The notes: generated by a model not told the origin, from the sequence alone. A stretch of 22,540 nucleotides of DNA from an uncultured Collinsella sp. (GCA_900541065.1 UQIE01000029.1:1-22540), one strand, 5' to 3'; shown: positions 6,786 to 14,241, numbered from the stretch's first letter. Numbers and translations are program-made.

Positions 6786-6875
6786 ACCGTTCACGGAGTT
6801 ACACCCCCTCTAAACCAATATAAACCCGCAGGTCAAGAGTTTACAGGGGGTTTACCATCTAGAACCGCGAACGGT
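6786..6875. promoter_or_regulatory. Inverted operator boxes in the aguR-ptcA intergenic region
   Basis: Two similar boxes face each other: GTTACACCCCCTCTAAACC (6798-6816) and the reverse complement of GTTTACAGGGGGTTTACC (6839-6856), sharing the core ACCCCCTSTAAAC. They are framed by a second inverted pair, ACCGTTCACGG (6786-6796) and CCGCGAACGGT (6865-6875). The arrangement suits a dimeric regulator, most simply the adjacent AguR-like protein. The whole gap 6663-6992 contains no gene. Confidence 0.55.
6817..6845 (-). promoter_or_regulatory. Candidate ptcA promoter between the inverted boxes
   Basis: On the minus strand, TATATT (plus 6817-6822) is a good -10. Seventeen bases upstream, TGTAAA (6840-6845) is a poor -35 and lies within the distal box. 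A weak -35 covered by an operator box fits a promoter that needs an activator. An alternative -35, TTGACC at 6831-6836, would need a different -10 (TTTAGA). Confidence 0.35.
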
Positions 6876-6923
6876 ATACGGCTATGCTGTATCTCGGCGC
6901 CTAATCCGCAATGAAACGAAGGG

Positions 6924-6953
6924 TTGAGACGTCTATATCCCACAAGGTATACA
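6924..6953 (+). promoter_or_regulatory. Candidate aguR promoter
   Basis: TTGAGA (6924-6929) is followed after 18 bases by TATACA (6948-6953). Transcription would begin near 6960, leaving a leader of about 33 bases before the ATG at 6993. This is the better placed of the two candidate aguR promoters. Confidence 0.5.
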
Positions 6954-6992
6954 GAGCTCGGCCATAGAATAAATGAGATGGGACGGTGACGG

Positions 6993-7958
6993 ATGAACAC
7001 CCTGATGTTCTTCTATACCCTAGCGATACTCGTGATCTGTATTGTGACGGCGGTGCTCTCGCTTGCCGCCTATGCCTCGTCTCGTCGACGCTTCTTTATC
7101 TATGGCAGCGGCGTATTTATCTGCTATGCCATCGAGATGACCGAGATTTTCTTTTTTGAATACACGCTGCAAAACCAGAGTTTTCCAGCCAGCGACTATT
7201 ACTCAATTACCATGCCTGTGTTGCGGACCTTTGTGGCGACCGCTTCGCAGGCTTTTATTTGGCTCATTGCCATGGATTTGCTCGACAAGCATTCAAAAAA
7301 GCAGTTTGTCATTCCCGTCGCAACGTTCTTGCTGAGCGAGCTGCTGATTATCGTCGCTGTCCCCTACGGCCCCATTCATCAATGGCTCTACTACACGATG
7401 CGTCAGGTATTCCTTGTTTTCGTGGGGCTATATATCTTTTGGACGGCACGCAAGAGCACGCAAGTCGAGCTGAAGGCACGCGTTAACAACCAACGAAAGC
7501 ACCTGATTATCGGCGCTATTCTGGTCGGTTGCATCGTTGCCGAGGATTTCTACAACATTCTGATTGTCCCCATGAGTCTGGCGCCCTCTTGGCTGCAACT
7601 ATATCTGTCCGAGCGCAACTTTAGCGAAAACGTCTTTGCCTGCTACTTTGCGATTCTGCTGATCATCTACTCCTACCACGTGCTTTCAATCCGCATGCAG
7701 GAGGCGCCCGAGGAAAAGAACGTCAGCGATCTTGATCGACACATCGAAGAGCAGATGCCCTTCTATCGCAACGCCTACAAGCTCTCCAACCGTGAGACCG
7801 AAGTTATGCGTCTGGTCGTACTGGGCAAATCGAACCAAGAGATCGCTGACGAGCTATTCCTTGCCGTGGGCACCGTCAAGACCCACATCCACAACATCCT
7901 GGTCAAAACCGAACAGCAAAACCGCACGACGCTCATCCTCCACTTTTGGAAGCGATAA
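6993..7958 (+). CDS. aguR: Membrane-anchored LuxR-type transcriptional regulator (AguR-like)
   Basis: The 321-aa protein has about seven hydrophobic segments in its first 230 residues, then a cytoplasmic LuxR-type helix-turn-helix domain at about 264-321 (LSNRETEVMRLV, KSNQEIADELF, VGTVKTHIHNI). This layout matches AguR of enterococci and lactococci, a transmembrane one-component regulator that senses agmatine and activates the agu operon. It is divergent from ptcA across a 330-bp gap with inverted boxes, supporting that role. The ATG at 6993 has only a weak purine-rich stretch upstream. A 7-codon frame beginning at ATG 6973 ends in a stop overlapping this ATG. Gene name is by context; the LuxR domain is certain. 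Confidence 0.8.
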   Translation: MNTLMFFYTLAILVICIVTAVLSLAAYASSRRRFFIYGSGVFICYAIEMTEIFFFEYTLQNQSFPASDYYSITMPVLRTFVATASQAFIWLIAMDLLDKHSKKQFVIPVATFLLSELLIIVAVPYGPIHQWLYYTMRQVFLVFVGLYIFWTARKSTQVELKARVNNQRKHLIIGAILVGCIVAEDFYNILIVPMSLAPSWLQLYLSERNFSENVFACYFAILLIIYSYHVLSIRMQEAPEEKNVSDLDRHIEEQMPFYRNAYKLSNRETEVMRLVVLGKSNQEIADELFLAVGTVKTHIHNILVKTEQQNRTTLILHFWKR

Positions 7959-7997
7959 CCTGCCAAAAAGGGACAGGTTTATTTTGGCAGGTTTTAT
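7957..7997 (+). terminator. Terminator of aguR
   Basis: AACCTGCCAAAA (7957-7968) pairs perfectly with TTTTGGCAGGTT (7982-7993), followed by TTAT. The left arm begins within the aguR stop codon. Confidence 0.75.
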
Positions 7998-8011
7998 CTG
8001 GGCAAACGCCA

Positions 8012-8052
8012 AAAACCGCCGCGAGGGAGCTACTTTCCCTCGCGGCGGTTTT
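8012..8052. terminator. Strong bidirectional hairpin terminator
   Basis: A perfect 17-bp stem joins 8012-8028 (AAAACCGCCGCGAGGGA) to 8036-8052 (TCCCTCGCGGCGGTTTT) around a 7-base loop. The A-tract and T-tract flanks let it work on both strands between the convergent aguR and ABC transporter genes. Confidence 0.85.
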
Positions 8053-8065
8053 CTAGCAGTAAAAC

Positions 8066-8192
8066 CAAGTGAGTAGGCTTTTGGCGGGATGCCGAGCACA
8101 CCTCAAAACGCCACAGCCCTGACCTGCGATTTTATTGAGCACTTGCCGCGATGTGCTCGGCAGATCCAAAAAAGCCTACTCACTTGCATCTG
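8066..8192. repeat. Palindromic intergenic repeat element, full copy
   Basis: The left arm 8066-8100 (CAAGTGAGTAGGCTTTT and GCCGAGCACA) is complementary to the right arm 8152-8186 (TGTGCTCGGC and AAAAGCCTACTCACTTG), with a small mismatch in the middle and a loop of about 50 bases. The loop and right arm recur at 52-116. The element lies between two unrelated terminators. It carries no ORF and may be a small non-autonomous or REP-like repeat. Confidence 0.7.
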
Positions 8193-8214
8193 AGATGCTC
8201 TAGATACGCAAAAT

Positions 8215-8254
8215 ACCGCCGCGAAGGGAGCTGGACTCCCTTCGCGGCGGTTAT
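8215..8254 (-). terminator. Terminator of the ABC transporter operon
   Basis: ACCGCCGCGAAGGGAG (8215-8230) pairs perfectly with CTCCCTTCGCGGCGGT (8236-8251) around CTGGA. On the minus strand the stem is followed by ATTTTG. It lies 37 bases beyond the permease stop at 8288. Confidence 0.85.
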
Positions 8255-8287
8255 TCGCTCTGATTTTGCGACGGTTTTGCCCGCTTG

Positions 8288-10525
8288 TTACTCGCTGTAG
8301 CGGGTGGCTATGGCGGCTCGCACCATGCCGGTGCTCATGAGGCAGGTCACCAGGAAGTAGCCACCGTATGCTGCCAGGAAGATTGCACAGGTGAGGCCCA
8401 CGGTGCCGCCGATGCTCATATTTCCGAATATGCTCACCAGCTCGATGATCACCTTAAGTGCCACAAAGGAGTGCGCCAGGCCCACTGCCAGCGGGAACAG
8501 GAAGAATACCGCTTGCTGTGCCATCACCGAATGGCGAATCTGGCGGTCGTCGCAGCCGATCTGTGCCAGCACACGATAGCTGCGGCTGCCGTCGGCCACA
8601 TTGGAGAGCTGCTGGATCGACAGTATCGCCGCGCATGCAACGACCAATACAAAGCCGATGTAGATGGCTAGGTAGCTAATAAGACCGTTCATCTGCGCCG
8701 CCTGCGTGTACATCTCGGAACGCGTGATGAAGACTCCCCACGACCCCGGCTCCTTGCCGTCAACGAGCAGATTGTCGAGCAAGGTGTATTTAATGTTCTC
8801 GTCTGCCTCGGTCGTATCCATACCCTGTTTGTAATTAACGAGCAGATTACTGGAATACGGTTGCAGATTAAGCTGGGACAGCAGCTCATCGGCTACGACC
8901 ACGGTACCGGGATTGCTGCCCATCGCCGAGTTGGCGATGGCCGCCGTGTCCTCGTCCGACTTATCGGTTGCGGGCTTGAGCTCATGCCCGCCCAAGGTGA
9001 GGGCATGGCCGCCGGCCATATATTTGGTGTACAGGTCGCCCAGCTCACCGCCCATATCACACGTAAGCAAGTACTGGTCGCGGCCAATGCTCACCGGCTC
9101 CTCGCCCATCATCTGGCGCAGTTTGTTGTACTGGCTCGCCGGCGTCACATACAGACCCATCGCATCGGCGTTGCTTCCCTCGAGCGCCTTGGGAAGCTTT
9201 TCTCCCATAGCCTTGCACATCTCACCCGCCACCACCGAGGGGCCCGAGCCGCCAAGCGGGTAACTCAGATACGAATCGATCTGCACATGCTCACCGGCAA
9301 CATCGGCGATATTGACCTTCTTGCCGGTCTCGTCGTTGTTGTCCGCCGACTTGCCCTTAATACCGTCTGCAACGTTATCGGGATCTTTACGATCGCCATG
9401 CCATGCAGCGTACAAATCGACCGTTGCATCGGCCAGCACCATGCGATCGGCCTCAGACGGATTGACATACTCCTTGTAGTAGTCGAGCGTTTCGGGCGTG
9501 TAATAGACATACGTCTGAGACACGTCAACAGGGTTATAGCGCTCCAGATTCTCGTTCATCACGTTGGCAATCGACATACCGCAGGTCACCGAGGTAATGG
9601 CCAAAAACAGAATCATCGCGATGACGCCCATCGAAAAGCACATCGTGTTGACCTTCGCCGCAAGCTGGCGCACGGTAAACATGTTGAGTCCGCGCCAATA
9701 CACGCCGCGCAGGCTCTGCAGCAGCTTGATGAGCATGCCCGAGAGTCCCCAGAACAGGGCAAAGGTGCCCACGGTAACCATAGCGGTCGTAATGCCAAAC
9801 TGGTTCATGGCCTCTTGCAGCTTGCTGTCCGTCGCGGTTAGCGGGAACCCATCACGTAGCAGACGGTAATAGGCCACGCCCACAAGCGCCACGCCCACGA
9901 CAAAGATGGCAATCGCAATCCAGGGGTTGCGTGTCTTGATGCTCTCGTTGCGACGCTCGGCACCCATAAGCTCGATGAGTTTGGTACGACGCACGGCGCG
10001 AAGGTTCAGCAGTAGCGTGAGCACAAACATTACGAGCATGCAAGCAAGGGTCAGGTTGAACGCATGCACCGAGAAAAAGAAGTGGAAATTGGCGATCTGT
10101 GTCTTAAAGAGCGAGGCCGTAAAGAACGTCATGAGCTGGGAGAGTCCCATACCCAGCACAATGCCGGCGACAAAGGCCACGACCGAGACAATCACGGTCT
10201 CGAGCGCCATGATCGTGGCGACGCGCCCGCGCCCCATGCCGAGCACCTGGTACAGGCCAAACTCCTTCTTGCGGCGTTTCATGATGAAGTTATTGGCATA
10301 CACCATCAAAAAGGCCATGACACCGGCCAAAAAGTACGTCAGGTCGCCGAGCATGCTGCCCATTACCTGCGCCAAGCCCTCTTCATCGATTCCGGCGATG
10401 TCGACCTGCATTGAGATGGTGTTAAAGGCATAGAAGACCGTGACGCCCAGGGTGAGCGTCAAAAGGTAGACGAGGTAGTCGCGGCCGGCGCGGCGGACGT
10501 TGCCCCAAGCGAGTTTACAGAGCAT
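8288..10525 (-). CDS. ABC transporter permease, FtsX/BceB type
   Basis: This 745-aa membrane protein has the BceB-like plan: one TM near residues 15-40, three around 60-175, a further group near 200-330, a large extracytoplasmic domain at about 330-600, and three C-terminal TMs. The FtsX signatures include FIMKRRKKEFGLYQVLGMGRGRV, near residue 85, and NLRAVRRTKLIELM. Such transporters handle cell-envelope-active peptide antibiotics or lipids, often by target protection. The start is ATG at 10523-10525, giving MLCKLAWGNVRRAGRDYL, the usual family N-terminus; the upstream GTG would add four residues. It overlaps the ATPase gene by 11 bases, so the two are translationally coupled. No two-component system lies next to it, so the substrate is not predictable. 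Confidence 0.88.
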   Translation of the reverse strand: MLCKLAWGNVRRAGRDYLVYLLTLTLGVTVFYAFNTISMQVDIAGIDEEGLAQVMGSMLGDLTYFLAGVMAFLMVYANNFIMKRRKKEFGLYQVLGMGRGRVATIMALETVIVSVVAFVAGIVLGMGLSQLMTFFTASLFKTQIANFHFFFSVHAFNLTLACMLVMFVLTLLLNLRAVRRTKLIELMGAERRNESIKTRNPWIAIAIFVVGVALVGVAYYRLLRDGFPLTATDSKLQEAMNQFGITTAMVTVGTFALFWGLSGMLIKLLQSLRGVYWRGLNMFTVRQLAAKVNTMCFSMGVIAMILFLAITSVTCGMSIANVMNENLERYNPVDVSQTYVYYTPETLDYYKEYVNPSEADRMVLADATVDLYAAWHGDRKDPDNVADGIKGKSADNNDETGKKVNIADVAGEHVQIDSYLSYPLGGSGPSVVAGEMCKAMGEKLPKALEGSNADAMGLYVTPASQYNKLRQMMGEEPVSIGRDQYLLTCDMGGELGDLYTKYMAGGHALTLGGHELKPATDKSDEDTAAIANSAMGSNPGTVVVADELLSQLNLQPYSSNLLVNYKQGMDTTEADENIKYTLLDNLLVDGKEPGSWGVFITRSEMYTQAAQMNGLISYLAIYIGFVLVVACAAILSIQQLSNVADGSRSYRVLAQIGCDDRQIRHSVMAQQAVFFLFPLAVGLAHSFVALKVIIELVSIFGNMSIGGTVGLTCAIFLAAYGGYFLVTCLMSTGMVRAAIATRYSE

Positions 10526-11300
10526 CGGAGCCCTCACCGCCCATCATGGCAACGACCTCCATAATGCGGTCGAAGAACTCTCGGCGGTCGGTGTCGCCGC
10601 GGCGCAGCTCGGTGAAGATCTTGCCGTCGCGGATAAACAGCACACGGCTCGTGTAGCTGGCGGCAAAGCTATCGTGCGTGACCATGAGCACGGTAGCGCG
10701 TAGGCGGCGGTTAAGGGCCTCCAGGCTCTCGAGCAGCAGGCGAGCGCTCTTGGAATCGAGGGCGCCGGTGGGCTCGTCGGCCATGATCATGGTGGGGTCG
10801 GTGACGAGCGCGCGAGCCGCGGCAACGCGCTGCTGCTGACCGCCGGACATCTGGTAGGGATACTTGTCGAGCACCTGGCTGATGGACAGGCGCGCTGCCA
10901 CATCCTGCACGCGGGTCGAGATCTCTGCCGAGTTTGTGCGGGCAATGGTGAGCGGCAGGGCGATGTTCTCGCGTGCCGTGAGCGTATCGAGCAGGTTGGA
11001 GTCCTGGAAGATAAAGCCGAGCTCATCGCGGCGAAACTGCGAGAGCTTGGCCTGCTTCATGCGCGTCACGTCCTGCCCGTTGATGCGGATCGTGCCGCTC
11101 GTGGCGCTATCGATGGTCGACACGCAGTTGAGCAACGTCGACTTGCCCGAGCCCGAAGCGCCCATGATGCCAACAAATTCACCGCGGTTGACGATAAAGC
11201 TGACGTCGTTGAGCGCACGGGTCACGTTGCCCAGCGCTCCATATATCTTTTCGAGATGCGCGACCTCCAGTACCGGGGTCGCCATGTGCGTGGTTTGCAT
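10515..11300 (-). CDS. ABC transporter ATP-binding protein, BceA/MacB type
   Basis: This 261-aa cytoplasmic ATPase energises the FtsX-type permease encoded immediately downstream. All nucleotide-binding motifs are present in order: Walker A GASGSGKST, Q-loop FQDSNLL, signature MSGGQQQR, Walker B IMADEPTGALD and H-loop VTHD. The length and the EPTGALD D-loop are typical of the LolD/MacB/BceA group. The start ATG at 11298-11300 has AAAGGA upstream. Its promoter should lie in the 148-bp gap shared with the divergent NUDIX-Vsr gene, where two inverted repeats (11312-11347 and 11373-11411) are found. Identification of the family is certain; the transported substrate is unknown. Confidence 0.93.
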   Translation of the reverse strand: MQTTHMATPVLEVAHLEKIYGALGNVTRALNDVSFIVNRGEFVGIMGASGSGKSTLLNCVSTIDSATSGTIRINGQDVTRMKQAKLSQFRRDELGFIFQDSNLLDTLTARENIALPLTIARTNSAEISTRVQDVAARLSISQVLDKYPYQMSGGQQQRVAAARALVTDPTMIMADEPTGALDSKSARLLLESLEALNRRLRATVLMVTHDSFAASYTSRVLFIRDGKIFTELRRGDTDRREFFDRIMEVVAMMGGEGSDAL

Positions 11301-11311
11301 ACCGAGTCCTT

Positions 11312-11347
11312 TCTTGCGATTAGTCTACGGCATCTATAGTCGCAAGA
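11312..11347. promoter_or_regulatory. Inverted repeat upstream of the ABC operon
   Basis: TCTTGCGA (11312-11319) and TCGCAAGA (11340-11347) are perfectly complementary with a 20-base loop. A TATAGA -10-like sequence lies inside on the minus strand, so this could be an operator over the ABC promoter or a leader hairpin just upstream of the ribosome binding site. Confidence 0.45.
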
Positions 11348-11372
11348 AGACGAGTCGGCTACCATCGATATG

Positions 11373-11411
11373 GCTTACGCTTGCCTTACCGTTGTGTAAG
11401 GTACGCGTAGC
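11373..11411. promoter_or_regulatory. Imperfect inverted repeat in divergent promoter region
   Basis: GCTTACGCTTGCCTTAC (11373-11389) pairs imperfectly with GTAAGGTACGCGTAGC (11396-11411); CCTTAC/GTAAGG is the perfect core. It sits midway between the divergent ABC and NUDIX-Vsr genes and has no U-tract. Confidence 0.4.
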
Positions 11412-11448
11412 TACCCTGCCACGTGTTGATGTTGAGAGAGGACTCCTG

Positions 11449-12438
11449 TTGAAGACTGTTCATGTTGCCGCTGGGATCATTCGCAAGGAAGGATCTGATG
11501 AGCTGCTTGCCGTGCAGCGCGGCTACGGCGACATGCAGGGACTTTGGGAGTTTCCCGGTGGCAAGCTCATGCGCGGCGAGTCGCCCGAGGACGCCGTACG
11601 CCGCGAGCTTATGGAAGAGTTGCAGGTCAAAGTCACCAATCTGCGCGATTTCTATACCGTTGAGTACGACTACCCCGATTTTCATCTCTCCATGGAGTGC
11701 TACTACTGCTCGCTGGCTAAAGAGTCTGGCGAGCCCCAGAAGCACGACCGCCAGCTCGATATCCGCTGGATTCCGCGCACCTCGCTTGCCACCGTTGAGT
11801 GGATGCCCGCCGACAAGGGACTCATTGATGCCCTAATTGAGTTGAAGGAAGACCGGCTTGAGGCCAACGGCGTTGCCAACGACGCCGAGGCCACCGCGAC
11901 CGACGAGCCCGCCACCAAGCCCAAGCGCGCACCTAAGCGCCGCAGCAAAAAGCGTCCCAAACCAGGTCTGCTCGACGGCATCGATACCTCGGACCTCTCC
12001 GCTGACGAGCGCGAACTCGTGCGCCGTCGCGCCGCTATAAAAAAGTCCATGAAGGGCAACAAGCGTGCAAACACCAAGCCCGAGCTGCTCGTTCGCCAGC
12101 GCTTGCGCGCAGCGGGCCTTACGGGTTATCGCTTGGAATGGAAGGTTCCTGGCAAGCCCGACATCGCCTTTCCCGGCCGCAAGATCGCCATCTTCGTCAA
12201 CGGTTGCTTTTGGCACCGCTGCCCCAAGTGCAACCCGAGCCAGCCCAAGCGCAACGTTGAGTTTTGGGAGGCAAAGTTCCGTCGCAACGTCGAGCGCGAT
12301 CGCGCCGCGGTGGCAGCGCTCACTCAAATGGGCTGGACACCCATAACCATCTGGGAATGCGAACTCAAAAAAGACCGCATCGACGCCACCATGGAAAAGG
12401 TCATCGAGCAGGTGCGCGCCGCAGAGCCGCAGCGCTAG
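11449..12438 (+). CDS. Fusion protein: MutT-like NUDIX hydrolase plus Vsr-type mismatch endonuclease
   Basis: One uninterrupted frame encodes 329 aa. Residues 1-135 are a MutT-like NUDIX domain with GLWEFPGGK and a box at 38-60 (GKLMRGE, then RELMEEL; the usual late Gly is Gln59), as in enzymes that cleave oxidised dNTPs. Residues 136-180 form a charged linker with a very basic stretch (KPKRAPKRRSKKRPK). Residues 195-325 resemble Vsr, the very-short-patch repair endonuclease that nicks beside T:G mismatches: NTKPELLVRQ, KPDIAF (Asp238), GCFWHRCPKC (His256, Cys258, Cys261), NVEFWEAK and IWECEL (Cys304). The start is TTG at 11449, with GAGAGGA seven bases upstream; an earlier ATG would run through promoter DNA. 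No cytosine methyltransferase is nearby, although vsr genes usually accompany one. Domain calls are strong; the fused function is inferred. Confidence 0.85.
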   Translation: MKTVHVAAGIIRKEGSDELLAVQRGYGDMQGLWEFPGGKLMRGESPEDAVRRELMEELQVKVTNLRDFYTVEYDYPDFHLSMECYYCSLAKESGEPQKHDRQLDIRWIPRTSLATVEWMPADKGLIDALIELKEDRLEANGVANDAEATATDEPATKPKRAPKRRSKKRPKPGLLDGIDTSDLSADERELVRRRAAIKKSMKGNKRANTKPELLVRQRLRAAGLTGYRLEWKVPGKPDIAFPGRKIAIFVNGCFWHRCPKCNPSQPKRNVEFWEAKFRRNVERDRAAVAALTQMGWTPITIWECELKKDRIDATMEKVIEQVRAAEPQR

Positions 12439-12692
12439 GAACGAGCCATCCACACGCCCCACACAGGCGAGCCACATCCGCGCCACAAACCTTAGAAAGC
12501 CCTTAAGCCCAAAACCTTTCAAAAGTGTTATTCGATACCTCTGACCTGCAGCTTCATCGTAACACCAAACCAGGTTAAGCCTTTCTTTAGCGCTTCTTTG
12601 CAGCAGCCGCGGCATAATACTGCCAACGCACGGGACCTAGCAGCATACCCCGAGCGCAATCTATTGGTGGACATCGAGGAGGCCGCATAAGC
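12439..12692. other. Gene-free spacer
   Basis: I see no convincing gene, terminator or repeat in these 254 bases. CATAAT at 12613-12618 resembles a -10, but there is no clear -35 at the right distance. Confidence 0.5.
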
Positions 12693-12902
12693 ATGCATTC
12701 TTCCAATGACGCAGCACAGCAGCCATCCCTAAAACATGCAGACCTTTTCTCCTTCCCCCCGACACAGAGAAACGGTCTCCTCGACTCCCCAACTCCCAAA
12801 CCCAAACGCTCTGCAGACCAACACCTCAACCTGCAGACATCCTTCGAAAAACTCCAAGCCTCACTAGACCAGGCATTCCCCAACCAAGCCCGGGCATACT
12901 AA
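12693..12902 (+). CDS. Possible small hypothetical protein, 69 aa
   Basis: The product is not recognised. The frame starts at ATG 12693, with GAGGAGG about 11 bases upstream, slightly too far for an ideal ribosome binding site. The peptide is hydrophilic, rich in Gln, Ser and Pro, with a basic KPKRS stretch in the middle and a possible short amphipathic helix (FEKLQASLDQAF) near the end. It lacks membrane segments and cysteines. Its base composition is more A and C rich than neighbouring genes. A 98-codon minus-strand frame overlaps it but starts without a ribosome binding site. Existence as a gene is uncertain. Confidence 0.35.
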   Translation: MHSSNDAAQQPSLKHADLFSFPPTQRNGLLDSPTPKPKRSADQHLNLQTSFEKLQASLDQAFPNQARAY

Positions 12903-12971
12903 TCCCCCATCAGCAAAGAAGCCCTAACGCCCCACCCATTTCCGCCCTAACGCCACAAGGGCAATCGAGCA

Positions 12972-13124
12972 GGACGGCTTGGGCGGGTCCCCGTACTTAG
13001 TTTCCAAAATCATTCCGCAGCGCGAAGGCCCCCGTCGCCAACGCTTCGTAGAAGCGAGGCAACGGGGGCCTTCATGCGCGAGGACGTTTTGGAAACTAAG
13101 TACGGGGACCCGCCCAAGCCGTCC
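12972..13124. repeat. 153-bp element with perfect 38-bp terminal inverted repeats
   Basis: The arms 12972-13009 and 13087-13124 are exact reverse complements over 38 bases and contain GGGCGGGTCCCCGTACTTAG. Nested inside are GAAGGCCCCCGT (13024-13035) with ACGGGGGCCTTC (13062-13073), and at the centre CGCTTC-GTA-GAAGCG (13042-13056). The three nested helices would make one long rod. The element lies 24 bp beyond the aldolase stop on the minus strand and may serve as its terminator although it lacks a clear U-tract. There is no ORF; a MITE-like repeat is possible. Confidence 0.85.
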
Positions 13125-13148
13125 GGTGGGATCAGAGTACCCTTGCTG

Positions 13149-14006
13149 TTACTCTGCTTTGCCCACAGAGTTGAGGTTGGTCATGCGGATCTTAACCAGC
13201 TCGGTGATCTCACGCATGCCCTCCTTGGCCGGCTTCTTGGGGTCGAAGCAGGCGGGGTTCTCGGCCATGTAGGCCATGAAGCCCTTGGTGTAGGCCTGAC
13301 GCAGCTCGGTGGCGTAGTTGACCTTGCAGATGCCGTTCTTCACAGCCTCGGCGACCTGCTCATCGGGCACACCGGAGGTGCCGTGCAGAACCAGCGGCAC
13401 GTCGACGGCGTCGCGGATGGCCTTAACCACGGACTGCTCGATGTGCGGATCGCTCGTGTACACACCGTGGCTGGTGCCAACGCCAATTGCGAGGGAGGTG
13501 CAGCCGGTACGCTCGACGAACTCCTTGGCCTCGGCCGGATCGGTGTAGGGGCTCTCGCCCTCAACCGCGGGACCGTCGTCCTCCTTGCCACCAACCTTAC
13601 CGAGCTCGGCCTCGACGGGCACGCCCATGGCGCGGCCAGCGTCGGCGACGGACTTGGTCAGGGCGATGTTGTCCTCGAAGGACTCGTGCGAACCGTCAAT
13701 CATGACAGAGGTGTAGCCCGTGCGGAAAGCCTGCATGCAGCGGTCATAGCCATCGCCGTGATCGAGGTGCAGAGCGACGGGCACGGAAGCGCGCTCGGCG
13801 GCAGCCTTGACCATGCCGTAGAAGTAGTCCAGACCAGCGGTCTTGATGGTGCCCGGGGTGGTCTGCATGATGACGGGGGACTTGGTCTCCTCGGCAGCGG
13901 CCAGAACGGCCATAACAAACTCGAGGTTCTCGACGTTGAAAGCGCCAACAGCGTAGTGGCCGGCCTGAGCGTCCTTGAGCATCTTTTCGGTGGTAACAAG
14001 TGCCAT
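13149..14006 (-). CDS. Class II ketose-bisphosphate aldolase (fructose- or tagatose-bisphosphate)
   Basis: This zinc-dependent aldolase splits fructose-1,6- or tagatose-1,6-bisphosphate into dihydroxyacetone phosphate and glyceraldehyde 3-phosphate. The 285-aa product has the short class II layout: HLDHG with the general acid/base Asp82 and zinc ligand His83, EAELG (132-136), GTSHG with His180, and LHGTSG with His208. These positions coincide with those of GatY/KbaY tagatose-bisphosphate aldolases, and Bacillus FbaA has a very similar length. The start is ATG at 14004-14006, behind AGGAG; the open frame upstream is not conserved-looking. It diverges from a DeoR regulator, which hints at sugar-inducible rather than housekeeping control. 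Substrate cannot be settled from sequence alone. Confidence 0.92.
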   Translation of the reverse strand: MALVTTEKMLKDAQAGHYAVGAFNVENLEFVMAVLAAAEETKSPVIMQTTPGTIKTAGLDYFYGMVKAAAERASVPVALHLDHGDGYDRCMQAFRTGYTSVMIDGSHESFEDNIALTKSVADAGRAMGVPVEAELGKVGGKEDDGPAVEGESPYTDPAEAKEFVERTGCTSLAIGVGTSHGVYTSDPHIEQSVVKAIRDAVDVPLVLHGTSGVPDEQVAEAVKNGICKVNYATELRQAYTKGFMAYMAENPACFDPKKPAKEGMREITELVKIRMTNLNSVGKAE

Positions 14007-14212
14007 GAGCGTTTGCTCCTCTCCCTCGCCCGCATCTGGACATCGGGCGTAGTTGTTCACAAGGCGTTTTACCTTGCGTTTTGCTGCGCTCATTGTATGA
14101 AATTCAGCAGCTTTACACGCGCGAGATATTGAGCCCATGCAGGTCAATACAGTCGTTTTTGAAAAGTAAACGGAAGGAATATGAGCCGAGTGGACATGTT
14201 CGATATTGAATT

Positions 14213-14241
14213 TTGGGCGTTCAACGTCTTTCTTTTATAGA
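14213..14241 (+). promoter_or_regulatory. Candidate promoter of the DeoR-type regulator
   Basis: TTGGGC (14213-14218) is followed after 17 bases by TATAGA (14236-14241), giving a start near 14248. The wider 334-bp gap 14007-14340 has no gene and is noticeably AT-rich. A possible aldolase -10 (TACAAT on the minus strand, 14092-14097) lacks a clear -35. Confidence 0.45.

Noticed and set aside
12050..12438. Separate vsr gene starting at the internal ATG at 12050
   Set aside because: There is no ribosome binding site and the start would cut into the conserved N-terminal part of the Vsr domain; the frame is continuous with the NUDIX domain.
12587..12883. 98-codon minus-strand ORF opposite the small ORF at 12693
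   Set aside because: No ribosome binding site and an irregular Cys/Arg-rich composition; less plausible than the plus-strand frame, which is itself uncertain.
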